From positions 1-64,000 of the forward strand of contig JBEIIG010000005.1 in the NCBI GenBank assembly GCA_040380855.1: a stretch of DNA of 64,000 nucleotides, given 5' to 3'. Shown here in pieces: positions 53,447-61,997 of this stretch. A program made the translations under genes and the position numbers. This DNA is from VFMC01 sp040380855 (lineage in GTDB: Bacteria; Actinomycetota; Acidimicrobiia; Acidimicrobiales; Ilumatobacteraceae). Numbering within the stretch: position 1 is the first letter of the stretch; the number at the start of each line of letters is the position of its first letter. The notes under the pieces are model-generated. The model was not told where the DNA came from and did no database searches. It saw only the letters and a program-made list of their open reading frames with translations.

Positions 53447-55585
53447 ATGGCACAGCGGCACACCGGCGAGCACTGGCCGGTGCTCGACGGATTGCGCGGC
53501 CTTGCAGTGGCCGGTGTCGTCGCCTACCACCTGGGCTGGCTACCCGGCGGGTTCCTCGGGGTCGACCTGTTCTTCGCCCTGTCGGGCTTCCTCATCACCA
53601 CCCTGCTCATCGGCACGTTCGACCCGTCGACACCGCCCGGTCGTTCGTGGCGTGGCGACCTCGCCGCCCTCGGCCGGTTCTGGGCCCGGCGAGCCCGGCG
53701 GTTGATGCCCGCGGTGGCGCTGCTGGTGATCGTCGTGCTCGGCTGGCTCGCCGCGTGGGGCACCCCGTCGCAGCAGGCGTTGGCCCGCACCGATGCTGCG
53801 TGGGCGCTGCCATATCTCGCCAACTGGCACCTCGTCGCGATGTCGCGCGACTACTGGGGTGCGGTCACCGAGGCCTCGGTGTTCAACCACCTCTGGAGCC
53901 TGGCGATCGAGGAGCAGTTCTACGTCGTCTGGCCCGTGGTGGTGTGCCTGGCGCTGCGCGGCCGACGAGCGGTCGACCGCTTGGGCGTCGTCACCGTGGC
54001 CCTGGCCGTCGCCTCGCTCGCCACCACCTTGCTGCTGGCCGGAGCCGGCCAGCAGGGCCGCATCTACTTCGGCACCGACACCCGCGCCTTCGCGCTGCTG
54101 GCGGGAGCCCTCGCCGCACTCCCCCCGGTACGCGCTGCGACGGTGCGCTGGGTCGGGCGCGCACCTCGCGCCGGCGACGCCGTCGTGGTCGTCAGCGGCA
54201 CGGCGATCGCAGTGCTGTGGTGGCAGGGCGAGGCCTGGTTGTCGATGCTGTTGCACGGCGGACTGGCGCTGCACTCGGTCCTCGCCACGGTGCTGGTGCT
54301 CGTCTGCGCCGCCATCACGACGGCGAACCGCAGCGTCGCCGAGGTGGCAGCGTCGTCGGCTCCCCGGCGCGCCGGCCCGGTCGGCTGGTGTTCGGCGGCG
54401 CCGCTGCTGTGGCTCGGGGCCCGCTCGTACGGCCTCTACCTGTGGCACTGGCCCGTGATCGTCGTCGTCGAACAACGCCTCGACGAGTGGCCCTCACCGG
54501 CCCGCGCCGCGCTGGCGATCGTCGTGTCGCTGGCGCTCACCGAGGCCTCGTTCCGACTCGTCGAGCAACCCATCCGCCGCCAGACGGGCTGGGCGGTGGG
54601 CCGCCGCGCCGATGTGGCCACCGCTGCGTTGCTGGCCGGGGCGGTGCTCGTCACCGCCGTCGCCCCGTCGGGACGCGGCCAGATCGCCGCCTTCGACCCC
54701 ACCTCCATCACCCCTACCCCACCCACCCCGACCACCCCCACCCCCACGCCCACCGCCCCCACCCCCACGCCCACCGCCCCCACCGCCTCACCCCCCACCG
54801 CCGCCGCCCCCACGCCCTCACCCCCCACGACGTTTGTGAGCGGACCCCCGCTCCAACCGGGTTCAACTCACAAACGCACCGATGAGGGGGGTGCGACGAG
54901 CACGGTGGCGCCGGGGCCGACACGGCCGATCGGCACGGTGCTGTGGATCGGCGACTCGGTGGCCGCCGACCTCGCACCCGCCCTGGCGGCGCGCCTCGCG
55001 GCAGCAGGTGTCGACATGCACGACGGCGCCCTCGACGGGGCCCGACTGGTGCCGTCCGACGGCATCGACCCGGTGACGCTCTACGACGAGATGATGATCG
55101 CCTACCCGGCCGACACCGTGATCGTGCAGCTGATGTCGTGGGACTCGCCGTTCAGCACCCCCGAACTGCGGGTGGCCTACACGTGGTTCGCCTCACGCGT
55201 GCGTGCGATGGGCGCCGACCTCGTGGTGGTCACCCCTCCCCCGGTGCGCGCCGATCTGGTCGACCCCGGCCTCACCCGCCAGGTGGCCGTCGTCCGCGAC
55301 CTGGCGGCGGCCGATCCGCAACACATCGCCCTCGTCGATGCGTCGGCCCTGTGGGGCGACGAACTCGTCACCGACATCGGCGACGACGATGCACCCGACC
55401 GCAAACCCGACGGTGTGCACGTGTGCCCCCAGGGCGCTGCTCGCTTCGCCGACTGGTTCGCCACACAGCTCGGCCAGCGGTACCTGGGCATCGACCCGAC
55501 CCCGCCCGACTGGCTGCGCGGCCCGTGGACCACCAGCCCGCGCTACGACACCCCGGTCGGCGCCTGCGCGGCTTCCTCGGGCTGA
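53447..55585 (+). CDS. OafA/acyltransferase_3 with C-terminal SGNH domain, copy 2
   Basis: This 712-residue protein is built like the product of 49893-51986. An acyltransferase_3 membrane domain starts HWPVLDGLRGLAVAGVVAYH and contains SLAIEEQFYVVWP. A Thr/Pro-rich linker follows (encoded at 54708-54840), then an SGNH domain with VLWIGDSVAADLAP and a C-terminal KPDGVHVCPQG His region. ATG 53447 follows AGGAGG; TAGCGT at 53373-53378 would give a 60-nt leader. The upstream frame is not supported. The 3' end overlaps the convergent GT-C gene by 43 nt. Confidence 0.9.
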   Translation: MAQRHTGEHWPVLDGLRGLAVAGVVAYHLGWLPGGFLGVDLFFALSGFLITTLLIGTFDPSTPPGRSWRGDLAALGRFWARRARRLMPAVALLVIVVLGWLAAWGTPSQQALARTDAAWALPYLANWHLVAMSRDYWGAVTEASVFNHLWSLAIEEQFYVVWPVVVCLALRGRRAVDRLGVVTVALAVASLATTLLLAGAGQQGRIYFGTDTRAFALLAGALAALPPVRAATVRWVGRAPRAGDAVVVVSGTAIAVLWWQGEAWLSMLLHGGLALHSVLATVLVLVCAAITTANRSVAEVAASSAPRRAGPVGWCSAAPLLWLGARSYGLYLWHWPVIVVVEQRLDEWPSPARAALAIVVSLALTEASFRLVEQPIRRQTGWAVGRRADVATAALLAGAVLVTAVAPSGRGQIAAFDPTSITPTPPTPTTPTPTPTAPTPTPTAPTASPPTAAAPTPSPPTTFVSGPPLQPGSTHKRTDEGGATSTVAPGPTRPIGTVLWIGDSVAADLAPALAARLAAAGVDMHDGALDGARLVPSDGIDPVTLYDEMMIAYPADTVIVQLMSWDSPFSTPELRVAYTWFASRVRAMGADLVVVTPPPVRADLVDPGLTRQVAVVRDLAAADPQHIALVDASALWGDELVTDIGDDDAPDRKPDGVHVCPQGAARFADWFATQLGQRYLGIDPTPPDWLRGPWTTSPRYDTPVGACAASSG
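54708..54840. repeat. Low-complexity Thr/Pro-coding stretch
   Basis: A run of ACC/CCC-type codons encodes a (TP)n linker with imperfect short repeats such as CCCACGCCCACCGCC. It separates the membrane and SGNH domains of the acyltransferase at 53447-55585. Strand slippage here may vary linker length. Confidence 0.8.
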
Positions 55586-56844
55586 CGCAGCCGCGACAGC
55601 GTCACCGCAGCCATCACCGCCATGAACGGCGCCAGCGGCACATGGAAGCGCGGCGCACCCCACAAGCCGATGGGGATGAGTAGCAGGCCCACCGACGTGG
55701 CCAGGAACACCACCCGCGGAGCGGTGGCCCACAGTTGCCGACGCGTCGTCGCCACGCCCACCAGCGCCAACACACCGACCGCGTAGAACCACAGATCGGC
55801 CAGCAGGCCGAGCCCGCTGCGCAACCAGTCGGGCAGGAAGCGACCGGCCCCGTTCTCCTCCACCTCACGCAGCGCCACCCGGTCGTGCTCCATCATCCGG
55901 TACAGGCGCATCCCCCACAGGCTCACTTCCTTCACCGGGTGGTGTGCCACGAACGACAACGCCTTGCGGATGTTGGCGCCATTGCGTTCCACCTCGGGCA
56001 GGGCCGGGTCGGCGCAGCCCTCGTGGATGGCGAACCGGAACGTCCCATTGGCGTCGAGCGTGCGATCGAGGCACATCGTGTCGCCGAGGTTCGTCGACAC
56101 CGGCACGAATGCGTCGAGCGCACGGGAATTGCGCAGCGTCCACGGCACCATGGCCAGCAGCACCACCAGCACCGGGATCGCAACACTGCGCAACACCGTC
56201 CGTGTTCCGCCACCGCTTCGCCACACGGCCAGCGCCAGGCCCACCAGCACCGGCAGGGCGAACGGGCGCACCAGCATCGTCGCCGCGAACACCACACCGA
56301 ACACCACGAGCCGCTGCGTCGACGGTGCCCGACCCGTCGACCAGTCGTGGCCCACCAGCACCGCCACCGAGGCCAGCACGAGCGCAGTGAACGTGGTCTC
56401 GAGCGAGTAGGTCGCCACCGCCATCACCGCATTCGGCCACAGCGCCATCAGCCACGCCGCCACGTTCGCCACCCGCCTGCCCCAGGTGCGGTCGGCGACG
56501 AACCACACCAACGCCACCGTGGCCACGCCCATCACGATCTGCAGGGTCGCCGTCGCCAGGATCGAACTGTCGGGCAGTGGGGTGTGGAGCGTGAGCCAGG
56601 TGATCGCCCCGAGCAGTGCCGGGAACCCCACCGGGTAGTACGACGTGGGCGTGGTGAACGGCGGGATGCGGTAGCCCCGGCCGTTGCCGATCTCCTGGCC
56701 GAGCACCCAGTACGAGTACTGGTCGCCGCTCACGAGGAACTCGGGCACCGACCGGGCCGCGTAGATCGCCCAGGCGACGCGCAGCAGCAGCCCGGCGACG
56801 AGCGCTGCCACCAGCACACGATGTCGACCCAGCGCTGCACCCAC
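55543..56844 (-). CDS. Multispanning GT-C-like membrane glycosyltransferase
   Basis: This 433-residue protein has about ten helices, with a DQYSYWVLGQEIGNGRGY loop after helix 1, a layout typical of PMT/ArnT-like GT-C enzymes. The early extracytoplasmic Asp (SGDQYS) is a candidate catalytic base. A soluble loop with two Cys (DTMCLDR, EGCADP) precedes the last helices. GTG 56844 is chosen because TACCGT (56858-56853) ends 8 nt before it; codons further upstream are not supported. Its start region is 41 bp from the divergent GT2-GtrA gene. Confidence 0.72.
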   Translation of the reverse strand: MGAALGRHRVLVAALVAGLLLRVAWAIYAARSVPEFLVSGDQYSYWVLGQEIGNGRGYRIPPFTTPTSYYPVGFPALLGAITWLTLHTPLPDSSILATATLQIVMGVATVALVWFVADRTWGRRVANVAAWLMALWPNAVMAVATYSLETTFTALVLASVAVLVGHDWSTGRAPSTQRLVVFGVVFAATMLVRPFALPVLVGLALAVWRSGGGTRTVLRSVAIPVLVVLLAMVPWTLRNSRALDAFVPVSTNLGDTMCLDRTLDANGTFRFAIHEGCADPALPEVERNGANIRKALSFVAHHPVKEVSLWGMRLYRMMEHDRVALREVEENGAGRFLPDWLRSGLGLLADLWFYAVGVLALVGVATTRRQLWATAPRVVFLATSVGLLLIPIGLWGAPRFHVPLAPFMAVMAAVTLSRLRQPEEAAQAPTGVS

Positions 56845-56852
56845 GGCGCGGC

Positions 56853-56871
56853 ACGGTATCGCATGTACCCT
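56853..56871. promoter_or_regulatory. Divergent -10 boxes for GT-C and GT2-GtrA genes
   Basis: On the minus strand, TACCGT (56858-56853) ends 8 nt before GTG 56844. On the plus strand, TACCCT (56866-56871) ends 14 nt before ATG 56886. Confidence 0.45.
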
Positions 56872-56885
56872 CGCGTGCGAGTTCC

Positions 56886-58151
56886 ATGGACCCCGTCGTG
56901 CCGTCATCCACCGACCCGTCGCCCGCATCGCAGCAGGCCGATGCGCCCTGTGTCGATGTGCCCTGTGTCGATGTGCCCTGTGTCGATGTCGTCGTGCCGG
57001 TGTTCAACGAGGCCCACGTGCTCGATGCCAGCATCACCCGGTTGCACGACTACCTGAGCGCACACTTCCCGTTCACCTGGCGGATCACGATCGCCGACAA
57101 CGCCAGCACCGACGACACCCTCGCCGTCGCCCAGGCGCTGGCCGATCGGCACCCTGCCGTGACAGTGCTGCACCTCGACCGCAAGGGCCGCGGCCTCGCG
57201 CTGCGCGAGGCGTGGATGCACAGCGACGCCGAGGTGTGCTGCTACATGGACGTCGACCTGTCGACCGGACTCGAAGCCCTCCTGCCCCTCGTCGCGCCAC
57301 TCGTCACCGGCCACAGCGACCTGGCGATCGGCTCGCGGCTGGCGCCCGGCGCCACCGTGGCCCGCGGCCCCAAGCGCGAGATCATCTCGCGCAGCTACAA
57401 CCTGATCCTGCGAGTGGTGTTCGCCAACCGGTTCCGCGATGCACAGTGCGGCTTCAAGGCCGTGCGCACCGAGATCGCCCGGCGCCTGTTGCCCGTGGTC
57501 GAGGACAACGGCTGGTTCTTCGACACCGAACTGCTGCTCCTCGCCGAACACAACGGCCTCCGGGTGCACGAGGTGCCGGTCGACTGGGTCGACGACCCCG
57601 ACAGCCGGGTGCACGTGGCCCGCACCGCACGCGACGACCTCCGCGGCGTGCAGCGCGTCGCCCGTTCGTTCCTGCGCGGCGGCGGCAAGGTCGACCTCGG
57701 GCCGTTCCGGCGGGCGCCATTGCGCGACGACATGGGCCGCCAGTTGGTGAGCTTCGCGCTCGTCGGCCTCGTCAGCACGGCGGTGTCGCTGGGACTGTTC
57801 CTGCTGCTCGCCGAAGTGGTGCACCCGGTGTGGGCCAACGTCGTGGCGCTCGCCGCCACCGCTCTCGCGAACGCCTGGGCCAACCGGCGCTTCACCTTCG
57901 GGCATCGCAGCCGCGTCGACCGCGGCCGCCACTACCTGGCGGCCGCCACGATGTTCCTCACCACCGTCGGCGTGTCGTCGGCCGCGCTGGCACTCACGCT
58001 GTGGGCCGGCGGCGGCCGCATGGCTCAGTCGCTCACCCTCATCGCAGCCTGGGGCCTCGCGGCGGTCGCCCGGTTCGGCCTGCTGCGGTCGTGGGTGTTC
58101 CGCGACCCGCCGGCCGAGGTGGCCGGCGACGCCGTGCTCACCCGGTCGTAG
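56886..58151 (+). CDS. Fusion of family 2 glycosyltransferase and GtrA-like membrane domain
   Basis: This 421-residue protein begins with a GT2 domain (about 31-260: VDVVVPVFNEA, DNASTDDT, MDVDLSTG as the DxD-type motif, QCGFKA). It ends in a GtrA-like four-helix domain (about 290-405: LVSFALVGLVSTAVSLGLF, then NRRFTFGH). GT2 domains of this type make polyprenyl-phosphate sugars, and GtrA domains are thought to flip them, so synthesis and flipping may be linked in one chain. Residues 21-35 repeat PCVDV three times and merge into the first GT2 strand. It ends overlapping the convergent gene by 14 nt. Confidence 0.88.
   Translation: MDPVVPSSTDPSPASQQADAPCVDVPCVDVPCVDVVVPVFNEAHVLDASITRLHDYLSAHFPFTWRITIADNASTDDTLAVAQALADRHPAVTVLHLDRKGRGLALREAWMHSDAEVCCYMDVDLSTGLEALLPLVAPLVTGHSDLAIGSRLAPGATVARGPKREIISRSYNLILRVVFANRFRDAQCGFKAVRTEIARRLLPVVEDNGWFFDTELLLLAEHNGLRVHEVPVDWVDDPDSRVHVARTARDDLRGVQRVARSFLRGGGKVDLGPFRRAPLRDDMGRQLVSFALVGLVSTAVSLGLFLLLAEVVHPVWANVVALAATALANAWANRRFTFGHRSRVDRGRHYLAAATMFLTTVGVSSAALALTLWAGGGRMAQSLTLIAAWGLAAVARFGLLRSWVFRDPPAEVAGDAVLTRS
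56946..56990. repeat. 15-bp coding tandem repeat, three copies
   Basis: Three 15-bp units of CCCTGTGTCGATGTG start at 56946, 56961 and 56976; the first two are identical and the third differs only in the last base. They encode PCVDV repeats and lengthen the N terminus of the glycosyltransferase without harming the frame. Confidence 0.92.
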
Positions 58152-60111
58152 CCACCGCACCGTCGAGCGGACGGGCGTACACGGCGACCGTGGTGATGCC
58201 CACCTTGCGCCGCAAGTCGCTGGTGCGTTCGAACAGCGCCCGCTCGGCGTCGTCGACCGACAGTGCCCCGGCGGCGATCATCTCGGCAGCCAACCCGCCG
58301 CGCACGAACGCGGCCGGATCGCTCATCGCCGCGGCCACCTCGTCGGCCGTCATGGCGAACCGGTCGGCAGCGATCATCTCGGCACCCGCGGGCGACACCG
58401 TCACCCGACCGGCGGCGACCGCCTCGACCAACGCCGCCTCACCGGCCAACAACTCGTCGACCTCGGCAGCGCTGAGCGGGCCGGCGAGCGCGATGCGCTC
58501 GCTGCCCGACCGTTCGTCGAGCGCGTCGCGACCCTCGGCGAGGCGGATCTCGGCCACCTCGGCGCCCGCAGCGCGACGGGCCTCACCCAACTGGCGCACG
58601 AGACCTTCCTCGACCACCCGGAAGTCGACCCCCTCGCGCTGCAGCACCGACATCACCACCGTCGAGTAGCTCTCGGTGAAGCGCAGGTCGGAGGTGATCA
58701 CCAGCACCGGACCGGCCGGGCGATACACCTCGATCTGCTCGGCCAACGACCGGCCCGTCGGCAACTGGTCCTGGAACGTGGCCGGCCCGGCGGCCTGCGC
58801 GTAGAACGGCACCGCCAGCGCCGCCATCACCGCCACCGCAACCGTGACCGCCTGGTCGAACCGGGCCGCGAACCGACCGAGCGGAACCGCGCGTACCACG
58901 CCCACCAGTACCACCCAGGCCACGAACGCGGCGATCGACCACAGCCAGCGCATCTGGTGCGGCGTGAGCCCGAGCGGACCGAACGGGCTGATCGCCAGCG
59001 ACAGCACCGCCACGGTGATCGCCACCGACGCCACGGCCACTGCCACCACCACAGGCCGATCGCGGCGCCGCCAGGCCAACACGGCCGAGCCCACGAGCAC
59101 CGCCCCCAGCACCGCCAGGGCCACCAACGCAGCGGCGGTGCTCGGCAGCCCCGTCGGTGTCACCGTCGTGCCGTTCGCGTCGAACGGGGTGTAGACGATA
59201 GACCCGGTGAACGAGGAACGTCCCCACCACGGCGGCAGCACCGCCACCGTGGCCACCAGGCGGGCCGCCAGCGACACCCCGATCGCGGGTTCGTCGCCGC
59301 CCGTGCTCGACAGGATGCGGCTCAGGTTGCCCTCACCGGCACCGAAGGCCTGCTCCCACAGCGGCTGGGCCCACAGCACCAGCAGCACCGCCACCGCCAC
59401 CGCACCCGTACGCAGCAGCCGACGCTGGTCGGCGGCGCGGCACGACGGGTCGAGCCGCCAGCGCCGCCCGACCACCAACGCCAGGCCGGCGAGGCCGGTG
59501 AGGCACAGCGCAGGAACCAGGTACGCGTAGCCGAGGTGCACCTGCAGGCACAGGCTCGCCACCGCGAGCAACCACGGCAGCAGCACGGTGTGCCCGCTCG
59601 CCACACCCCAGGTGAGCATCAGCATCAGCAGACAGGCCAGCACCAGCGGATGCGGGTTCCACGGATCGGTCAGCAGCACGCTGCCGAGCGTCCAGGCCAA
59701 CGTGCCCGACACCAGGGTGGCCGTGAGCGCGCCCATACGCCCGAGCACCCGCCACCCCACCATCGCGCATCCCACGATCGACGCACCGTTCAGCAACCCG
59801 ATCCCGATCGCCACACCGGCGGGCCCGCCGAACACGGCGGTGAGCGGGGCGAGCAGGTCGAACAGCATCGGCCCAGGATGGTTGAGATCCTTCCCGGCGC
59901 TCAGCGACGCCGACGACCAGGTGCCGAGCCAAGGGAAGTGGTCGACCGAGAACACGTCGCGGCTGCGCATCTCGACCAGCGCGTTGTCGCCCATCGGGAT
60001 CCAGTGCGACACCAACGCCCGGGCGATGGCGGTGATCACGGGCACCAGGGCGATCAGCACGGCCAACACCTCCAGCCGGGTTGCCCAGCCCACCAACCGC
60101 CGCATCCTCAC
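58138..60111 (-). CDS. Large multispanning membrane protein, GT-C-like
   Basis: This 657-residue protein has about 11-12 helices. An early extracytoplasmic loop (MGDNALVEMRSRDVF, then DLNHPGPMLFDLLAP) resembles GT-C enzymes of the ArnT type. The last 190 residues form a soluble, Ala/Glu-rich domain with ITSDLRFTESYSTVV and a long helical tail, and I do not recognise that part. GTG 60111 overlaps the upstream stop as GTGA. It shares the NHPGP/SHPGP motif with the next gene on the right (60108-61997), so the two are probably paralogues. Confidence 0.68.
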   Translation of the reverse strand: MRMRRLVGWATRLEVLAVLIALVPVITAIARALVSHWIPMGDNALVEMRSRDVFSVDHFPWLGTWSSASLSAGKDLNHPGPMLFDLLAPLTAVFGGPAGVAIGIGLLNGASIVGCAMVGWRVLGRMGALTATLVSGTLAWTLGSVLLTDPWNPHPLVLACLLMLMLTWGVASGHTVLLPWLLAVASLCLQVHLGYAYLVPALCLTGLAGLALVVGRRWRLDPSCRAADQRRLLRTGAVAVAVLLVLWAQPLWEQAFGAGEGNLSRILSSTGGDEPAIGVSLAARLVATVAVLPPWWGRSSFTGSIVYTPFDANGTTVTPTGLPSTAAALVALAVLGAVLVGSAVLAWRRRDRPVVVAVAVASVAITVAVLSLAISPFGPLGLTPHQMRWLWSIAAFVAWVVLVGVVRAVPLGRFAARFDQAVTVAVAVMAALAVPFYAQAAGPATFQDQLPTGRSLAEQIEVYRPAGPVLVITSDLRFTESYSTVVMSVLQREGVDFRVVEEGLVRQLGEARRAAGAEVAEIRLAEGRDALDERSGSERIALAGPLSAAEVDELLAGEAALVEAVAAGRVTVSPAGAEMIAADRFAMTADEVAAAMSDPAAFVRGGLAAEMIAAGALSVDDAERALFERTSDLRRKVGITTVAVYARPLDGAVATTG

Positions 60112-61997
60112 GCGCCGGTCTCCGGAGGCAGCACGAACACCGCCGTCGGCGCGCCGAGGTGCAGCAACTCGTCGACCATCTCCTGCACGTCGGGCGGCAC
60201 GCGCTCGTCGAGTTGCAGGCCGAACAGGTTGTCGTCGATCCGCGGCACCAACTCGTCGAGCCCCAGCGCGACGAGCGACGAGCGCACCTGGTCGGCCAGG
60301 AACTCGCCGCGGGCGATGTCGGCAGGGCTGCGCGGGTCGTGGAAGGCGATCTGCACCGCGCCCGGCAGGGCCTCCACCTCGTCGATGTAGCGGCCGGTCG
60401 CCAAGCGCAACTGTGCGGTCGCATCGGCCTCGAGCACCACCCGGTGCGGTGTGACGGGCACACGCCAGGTGGTGGGCATACCGACGTCGAAACCACGCCG
60501 CTCGAGTTCGCTCACCAGGCCGTACGACTGCGACCCGAAGTAGTACGAGTCGGCGTACGTCACGGTGTAGCGACCCGCCGCGCCGGTGGCGCCTCCGGCT
60601 CCGTCCTCGAGCGCGGTGACGGTCTGCGGCACGAGCGCGGCAAGGGTGTCGGACAGGTGCTCTTCGGGCACCTGGGCTCGCGCCGCATCGATGGTGAACG
60701 CGGTCACCGAGGCGACACCGAGCACACCGAGCAGGGCAGCCCCCGCCACACGTGCCCGGCGAGACGCATCACCTGCGCTGGCGCTGCGACGCTGGCGCAG
60801 CCACGCCACTCCGGTGGCGACAGCGGCTACCACCAGCAGCACCGTCGTGGCCCACAACCACAGCGTGAGGTAGTACCAGACCTTGCCGAAGATGCGACTG
60901 ATCGACGCCGTTGCGAACGCCAGCGACACGGCCACCACCGCGTGCAGCGCCACCAGCAGCCGATGACGCATCCGCCAGGCCAGCACAGCGCTCGCCGCCC
61001 ACAGCACCAGCACCACGAACCCCGCGGCGGTCGCGCCGTCGAGGCGGTACCCGGCCCGCACGAAGTACTCGTCGCCCTGCAGGGCGAACCGGGCGAGGCG
61101 CACCACGTCGAGATGGCGCACCACCAGCCGCACCCCCTCGCCCAGACCCACCACCGGCTCGTCGGCAGGAGGCGACGAGAAGTGCCGCACCAACATGCGC
61201 ACATTGCCCGGATCGTTCACCAGTTGGTCGATCAGCACCGGCAGCCACATCACCGCGGCCACCACCACCGACCACAGCACACAGCGCTGCACCTCGGCCC
61301 GCTGCGCGGGTGATCGCCGCCACAGCCGTACTGCCCCCGCGAACGCCACCGCGGTCATCCCGAGCGCCAGCGGCAGGTAGGGCACGTGGGTCTGCGCACA
61401 CAGCGAGCCCGCGGCCGCCACCACCACCAACATCGCCACATCGCCGTCGAGCACACTCCACACCGCCAGCAGCACGACAGCCCAGAACAGCACCGGCAGA
61501 TACGGGTTCCACGGCTGTTCGAGCACCTCGGTGCCGTAGCCGCGCTGCACCACCGCCACCACCACGGCTGCCACCAGCACCAGCGGGGTGCCACCGCGGC
61601 GGCCGGCGATCCACAGCAGCAGACCGATCGCCACCACGTTCAACACGATCATCGCCACCAGCAGGCCCCACGCCGTCGACCCGAGCAGGCGGTACACCGG
61701 CGCCAGCAGGTAGAAGCTGGCAGGCCCGGGATGGCTGCCCTGGTCGGGGAACCGGCCGATCCGCCCCGGCAGCCCGATCAGCGGCGTGTGCCGGCCGCCC
61801 ACATCGCGCACCCGGAACTCGGTCATCGCCAGGTCGAGCACCGGGTTCCAGCCCCGGCCCAGCAGCGCGATCGCCATCACCACCATCGGCATCGACAGCA
61901 CCGCCCACGACACCAGCCGCACCCGCCGTTCGGGCAGTGCCGTCACCGCTGCCAGCGTGTCGGCCAGACGACCGACACCTCGCTGCACGCTGCTCAT
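60108..61997 (-). CDS. Large multispanning membrane protein, GT-C-like, paralogue of the neighbouring gene
   Basis: This 629-residue protein has a first loop FRVRDVGGRHTPLIG and then DQGSHPGPASFYLLAPVY, matching NHPGPMLFDLLAP in the product of 58138-60111. Several helices follow, and a soluble C-terminal domain (about 455-629) holds a YADSYYFGSQSYGLVSELERRG motif and an acidic helical end. ATG 61997 overlaps the Dpm1-like stop as ATGA, and the stop overlaps the next gene, so all three are coupled. The open frame continues upstream to 62738 only as a shadow. Use of the polyprenyl-phosphate sugar made by the Dpm1-like enzyme is inferred from the operon. Confidence 0.7.
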   Translation of the reverse strand: MSSVQRGVGRLADTLAAVTALPERRVRLVSWAVLSMPMVVMAIALLGRGWNPVLDLAMTEFRVRDVGGRHTPLIGLPGRIGRFPDQGSHPGPASFYLLAPVYRLLGSTAWGLLVAMIVLNVVAIGLLLWIAGRRGGTPLVLVAAVVVAVVQRGYGTEVLEQPWNPYLPVLFWAVVLLAVWSVLDGDVAMLVVVAAAGSLCAQTHVPYLPLALGMTAVAFAGAVRLWRRSPAQRAEVQRCVLWSVVVAAVMWLPVLIDQLVNDPGNVRMLVRHFSSPPADEPVVGLGEGVRLVVRHLDVVRLARFALQGDEYFVRAGYRLDGATAAGFVVLVLWAASAVLAWRMRHRLLVALHAVVAVSLAFATASISRIFGKVWYYLTLWLWATTVLLVVAAVATGVAWLRQRRSASAGDASRRARVAGAALLGVLGVASVTAFTIDAARAQVPEEHLSDTLAALVPQTVTALEDGAGGATGAAGRYTVTYADSYYFGSQSYGLVSELERRGFDVGMPTTWRVPVTPHRVVLEADATAQLRLATGRYIDEVEALPGAVQIAFHDPRSPADIARGEFLADQVRSSLVALGLDELVPRIDDNLFGLQLDERVPPDVQEMVDELLHLGAPTAVFVLPPETGA

